From positions 380,005 to 444,004 of the forward strand of contig NZ_CAUPIY010000001.1 in the NCBI RefSeq assembly GCF_963511525.1: a stretch of 64,000 bases of DNA. Direction: 5' to 3'. The notes under the pieces are model-generated. The model saw only the letters and a list, made by a program, of their open reading frames with translations. It was not told the DNA's origin and searched no databases. Position 1 is the stretch's first letter, and each line of letters begins with the position of its first letter. This DNA comes from Mobiluncus sp963511525 (GTDB lineage: Bacteria; Actinomycetota; Actinomycetes; Actinomycetales; Actinomycetaceae). Made by a program: the position numbers and the translations under genes. Below are positions 61,036 through 64,000 of the stretch, piece after piece.

Positions 61036-62583
61036 ATGCAACGTTTCACCCTTCCTCCCGTTCCAGATTCTCTGGATGAGCTGTGTGAAGCGTACACAGA
61101 TGCCACCGGCTCTTACGCATGGCGTCTGGCTGACCGGATGCTGCGGACTTTTCCCAATGCTCCCCTCAGCGCGGTGGCGCCCCACCACGCTATTTCGTTC
61201 CTACGATTGCGGGCGACCATTTTGGACGCTTTGGGGGATGTCAGCGCGTGTCGGGCTATCTTTAAGTTCGCCGCCACCCAAGCCGCGGGGGCGGGCGATA
61301 TTGTGTCTCAAGCGGCGGCTCTCGCGCAGCTGCACGTAGACCGGTCTTTCCGTCTCGATGATGACACCGAACACGGTTCGCCTTTTGTAGGGGCAATTCG
61401 TCAAGATTTGCGAGACATCGTGGATTTGCTGTTGGATAACCCCGCGGCGATGACGCAAAATCCAGATTTGACCACCGCTACCCTCGCCCATCTGGTTCAC
61501 GGGTTCGCCCTTATCGGTGCCAACGCCGATGGGCGGGAAACCCTGGACCAAGCTCGGGTCATCTGTCCCGAAAAAGAATCCCTCAAAGCCCGTTTGGACT
61601 TGGCTGACGCCGTGTTGTTGGCTTGCAGCGGGCAGATCGATGAGGCCTTAGAATTCGGCGAGCTTATCTTAGGGCGTGATTCCGAGGATCCCCTGGCTCT
61701 GCAAGTCGAGGTGCGCGAGTTCCTGGGGACCTGGTATCGGGCTATCGGCCGTCACGTGGACGCGGCTAACCACCTCAGAATTGTGACCGACCTGTGCCGC
61801 GACTACGACCTGCCCTATATGGCGGTCGTTGCGGCGATGGAACAGATTTCTTCCCTGGTGGAATTGAACAAACTGGAAATCGTAGTTGATTTGGCTTCGT
61901 GGGCTCTGGACGTAGCCCACGATCTCGGCATCAACAACGAGGTGGTGCGAACCTTGGACATCGTCTTGGTCCAAAGTTTGGCCAGTTTGGGGCGTCACAT
62001 TCAGGCCGTCAACTGTGCTGAAATCGCCGGCACCCGAGCGCGGGAGCACGGGGACGTTGATACCGCCATTCTGCTCTATGAAATGGGAGCGAAATCCGCC
62101 AGAATCAGTGGGGACCAGGCTCGCGCCGCGAACCTCTACGGTTTTTGCGCCGAACTCGCCGGCGGCGAAATTTCGCTGCAAGCCCGTTTCCTCCGCAAAG
62201 AATCTGCGGCCATTTTGGCCACCGTCGGACTGAAACCTCCCCGCGAAAAGCCCTCCGAGGAACCTTGTGCAGTTCCCCACACGGCAGACACCCCCGCCGC
62301 GAGAGTGGACGCTGAAACTCTAAAACACCTCGAGACTGCCCCGAATATTAATTCCATCGAAGCTCGTACCGCACTGTCCTTAGCGAAAGACCTCATGGAT
62401 GAAGCCCTCTCCCTGTTGATGTCCACCCCGAAAGGAGAACGCGGCCTCGCCGCCCCGGAACTCGCCAAGTGGAATGAACTGCGCGCTTGGATGGCCGAGG
62501 TCGAGGAGGGTGCTCAGCCATCGGTAGCGTCTGACGAAAGTGCCCAGCTACCGCCAGATTTGCCTAGGGAGGACGAAGCATAA
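61036..62583 (+). CDS. TPR-like protein of unknown function, paralogue of the 62583-63884 product
   Basis: Protein of 515 residues made of TPR-like helix pairs from about residue 20 to 395, followed by a Pro/Glu-rich linker (about 400-425), a short helical domain and an acidic tail. Similarity to the next gene is clear at both ends: LRLRATILDALGD against LRLWADMLVARGE near residue 60, and ANLYGFCAEL...ARFLRKESA (about 366) against AGLYGCAADL...ARYLRKCAV. No enzyme motif, signal or membrane segment. ATG 61036 has no clear ribosome site and lies 9 bases after the previous stop, so translation is probably coupled. Confidence 0.8.
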   Translation: MQRFTLPPVPDSLDELCEAYTDATGSYAWRLADRMLRTFPNAPLSAVAPHHAISFLRLRATILDALGDVSACRAIFKFAATQAAGAGDIVSQAAALAQLHVDRSFRLDDDTEHGSPFVGAIRQDLRDIVDLLLDNPAAMTQNPDLTTATLAHLVHGFALIGANADGRETLDQARVICPEKESLKARLDLADAVLLACSGQIDEALEFGELILGRDSEDPLALQVEVREFLGTWYRAIGRHVDAANHLRIVTDLCRDYDLPYMAVVAAMEQISSLVELNKLEIVVDLASWALDVAHDLGINNEVVRTLDIVLVQSLASLGRHIQAVNCAEIAGTRAREHGDVDTAILLYEMGAKSARISGDQARAANLYGFCAELAGGEISLQARFLRKESAAILATVGLKPPREKPSEEPCAVPHTADTPAARVDAETLKHLETAPNINSIEARTALSLAKDLMDEALSLLMSTPKGERGLAAPELAKWNELRAWMAEVEEGAQPSVASDESAQLPPDLPREDEA

Positions 62584-63884
62584 TGGTCAATCGGATGGAT
62601 ACCACGCTGCTGCTGCCGGATTTAGCCAACCAGTATGCCACGGCGTCCCACTCCGTCAGCTTGCGCCTGCTCGCCTATGCTCTGCAGTCTTTCCCCCTAG
62701 CCGAGCCTTTCGCCCCTAGCCCCAATCGCAGCGAGACAGAAAATCTGAATATTTTGCGTCTTTGGGCAGACATGCTGGTGGCTCGCGGTGAAAACGGCGC
62801 GGCTGCCTCCACTTGGAAGCAAGTTGCGGTGTGGTGCCACCACCTGGACGACTTGCAGGGCGCTACCTACGCCCTGGTGCAAGCCCATGCCCTGCTCTTG
62901 CCCCAGATTCCCCCGGCAGAGGCTTCCGACACCGCGGCGCAGCTGATTAAGTTCCTCATCAGAGTCCCCGATTCGCGGGAAAAGTCTGAATCGATGATTG
63001 TTTTGGCAACCAGTCTGCTGGAACTGGGGGATTTGCGAGCCGCCCAAATCCTTCGCGACGAAGCGGCCGGCAGCTCGGCTCACGTTCGCCTTGATTCTGC
63101 GCTGTTACAAGCGAAAATATTCCTGGCTCAGGGACACCGGGAACAGGCACAGTTTTTCCTTGACGATTTGGAATGCAACCCGGGGATATTTTCTGACGTG
63201 CAAGGTGCCCGCATGACTATTGGCATGTTTCGCCTGAGCCTAGATCAGGACAGCGGAGACCTCGCCGCGGCGCTGGAGCGAGTGAAAACGTTATCCCAGC
63301 AGGCTAAATCAGAGGGTCTGCTGCTCCAACAAGCCCTGCTGAGCGCCACGCGTACTGAGATCAGCGCCGAAATGCACCTGGATCAGGACGTCATCGTCCA
63401 CGGCATCGAAACCCTCCAACTATTTGACCAGCTGAATCTGGGAGAAACCCGCCGCATCGGCATCAAAGCGATACTGGCTCGTTCGCTAGCGCGAATGGGG
63501 CGCGCCAAGAAAGGCATTGAATATGCCGAGGAAGTGTCGGCTTGGGCGCAAAGCCACGAAAATCTGGAACTGGAGCAAGAATTTACGGTCATCGCCGCGG
63601 ACTTGGCGGCGCGCGACCTGCAAGGTATCCGCGCCGCCGGGCTCTATGGCTGCGCCGCGGATTTGTACAGCGAACAACCGCTCTTGCGGGCTCGCTACCT
63701 GCGAAAATGCGCGGTGCAACTGGTTTATTCCGCCGGGTCGGACCGGGAAACCACTATCCGCTGGGCGCTTTCGCTGCTGCGCGAAGCCGGGGATTTGCTC
63801 CACGGCATGGAACGCGACGGCGAAGTCGCCGCGGAACTCTCCGCTTGGGAATTCGACCGCCTGTGGATTCGCACCCGGAAATAG
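62583..63884 (+). CDS. TPR-like protein of unknown function, paralogue of the 61036-62583 product
   Basis: Protein of 433 residues, helical repeats throughout, no catalytic motif or signal. ATG 62583 overlaps the preceding stop (TAATG), with GGAGG about 11 bases upstream; ATG 62595 (MDTTLLLPD) is an alternative. The C-terminal block ARSLARMGRAKKGIEYAEE, LYGCAADL and LRARYLRK matches its upstream neighbour. Only about 115 bases remain after it in the window, with no terminator-like hairpin found, so the operon may run on. Confidence 0.8.
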   Translation: MVNRMDTTLLLPDLANQYATASHSVSLRLLAYALQSFPLAEPFAPSPNRSETENLNILRLWADMLVARGENGAAASTWKQVAVWCHHLDDLQGATYALVQAHALLLPQIPPAEASDTAAQLIKFLIRVPDSREKSESMIVLATSLLELGDLRAAQILRDEAAGSSAHVRLDSALLQAKIFLAQGHREQAQFFLDDLECNPGIFSDVQGARMTIGMFRLSLDQDSGDLAAALERVKTLSQQAKSEGLLLQQALLSATRTEISAEMHLDQDVIVHGIETLQLFDQLNLGETRRIGIKAILARSLARMGRAKKGIEYAEEVSAWAQSHENLELEQEFTVIAADLAARDLQGIRAAGLYGCAADLYSEQPLLRARYLRKCAVQLVYSAGSDRETTIRWALSLLREAGDLLHGMERDGEVAAELSAWEFDRLWIRTRK

Positions 63885-64000
63885 CTCGCCTGCCCGTAAA
63901 CCGATGACAGGCGTGGTTTGTGTCCCCGGAAAGACGGCCACACCCCCGTGGTGCCTCATGTCAATTTGAGCGCGAAAGTTAGGTTGTGCGTCATTTAGTT

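Noticed and set aside
63885..64000. Possible start of a further gene at the right edge
   Set aside because: No open frame with a plausible start or ribosome site is visible in the last 115 bases, and no clear terminator either.

Overview
The window is chromosomal DNA from a high-GC Gram-positive bacterium (Actinomycetota). Marker gene orders point there: a DosRS-like two-component pair, SepF/YggT/DivIVA downstream of FtsZ, a SepIVA-like coiled-coil gene beside coaD, and infC-rpmI-rplT followed by a TsnR-like methyltransferase. Moderate GC, the CWB2 cell-wall-binding repeats, aspartase and the small genome-style gene packing suggest the Actinomycetaceae, perhaps Mobiluncus; the genus is an inference. 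No rRNA, tRNA, CRISPR array, IS element or prophage was recognised.

Layout. 1-7.2 kb (+): end of cydA, then cydB, cydD, cydC and a GAF-type histidine kinase: cytochrome bd oxidase, its assembly exporter and a probable redox sensor. 7.2-11.5 kb (-): coaD, a SepIVA-like gene, DUF177, rnc, mutM and, last, the DosR-like regulator that should pair with the kinase. 11.6-20.4 kb: rsmD (+), then (-) a large membrane protein, recG, a degenerate DAK2 protein and aspA. 20.5-25.3 kb (+): rpmB, an AT-rich spacer, a secreted beta-rich protein with a very strong terminator, a PiT phosphate transporter with a small membrane partner, and thiol peroxidase. 25.3-27.8 kb (-): infC (apparent AUU start), rpmI, rplT and an rRNA methyltransferase. 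28.2-32.0 kb (+): a divergent H+-pyrophosphatase joined to a glycosyltransferase-like gene.

32.1-46.4 kb holds histidine genes hisD-hisC-hisB-orf-hisH and hisA-sseB, all leftward and in the usual actinobacterial order, but split between hisH and hisA by about 8 kb of lower-GC DNA. That block encodes a CWB2-anchored HAD phosphatase, a binding-protein ABC importer of the FbpABC/AfuABC type and a two-component system: plausibly a module that releases and imports a phosphorylated or anionic nutrient. 46.5-55.2 kb (-): ftsZ, sepF, yggT, divIVA, lspA, rluD-like and dnaE, with ftsZ cut off from the rest of the dcw cluster. 55.4-57.7 kb (+): a polar amino-acid ABC importer.

57.8-63.9 kb contains four helical-repeat proteins of unknown function that form two paralogous pairs (one gene leftward, three rightward and tightly coupled). 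This is the best candidate here for an undescribed system. Several genes (rsmD, coaD, tpx, hisD, the CWB2 phosphatase) have a TAnnnT hexamer 6-7 bases before the start codon, as expected for leaderless transcripts.
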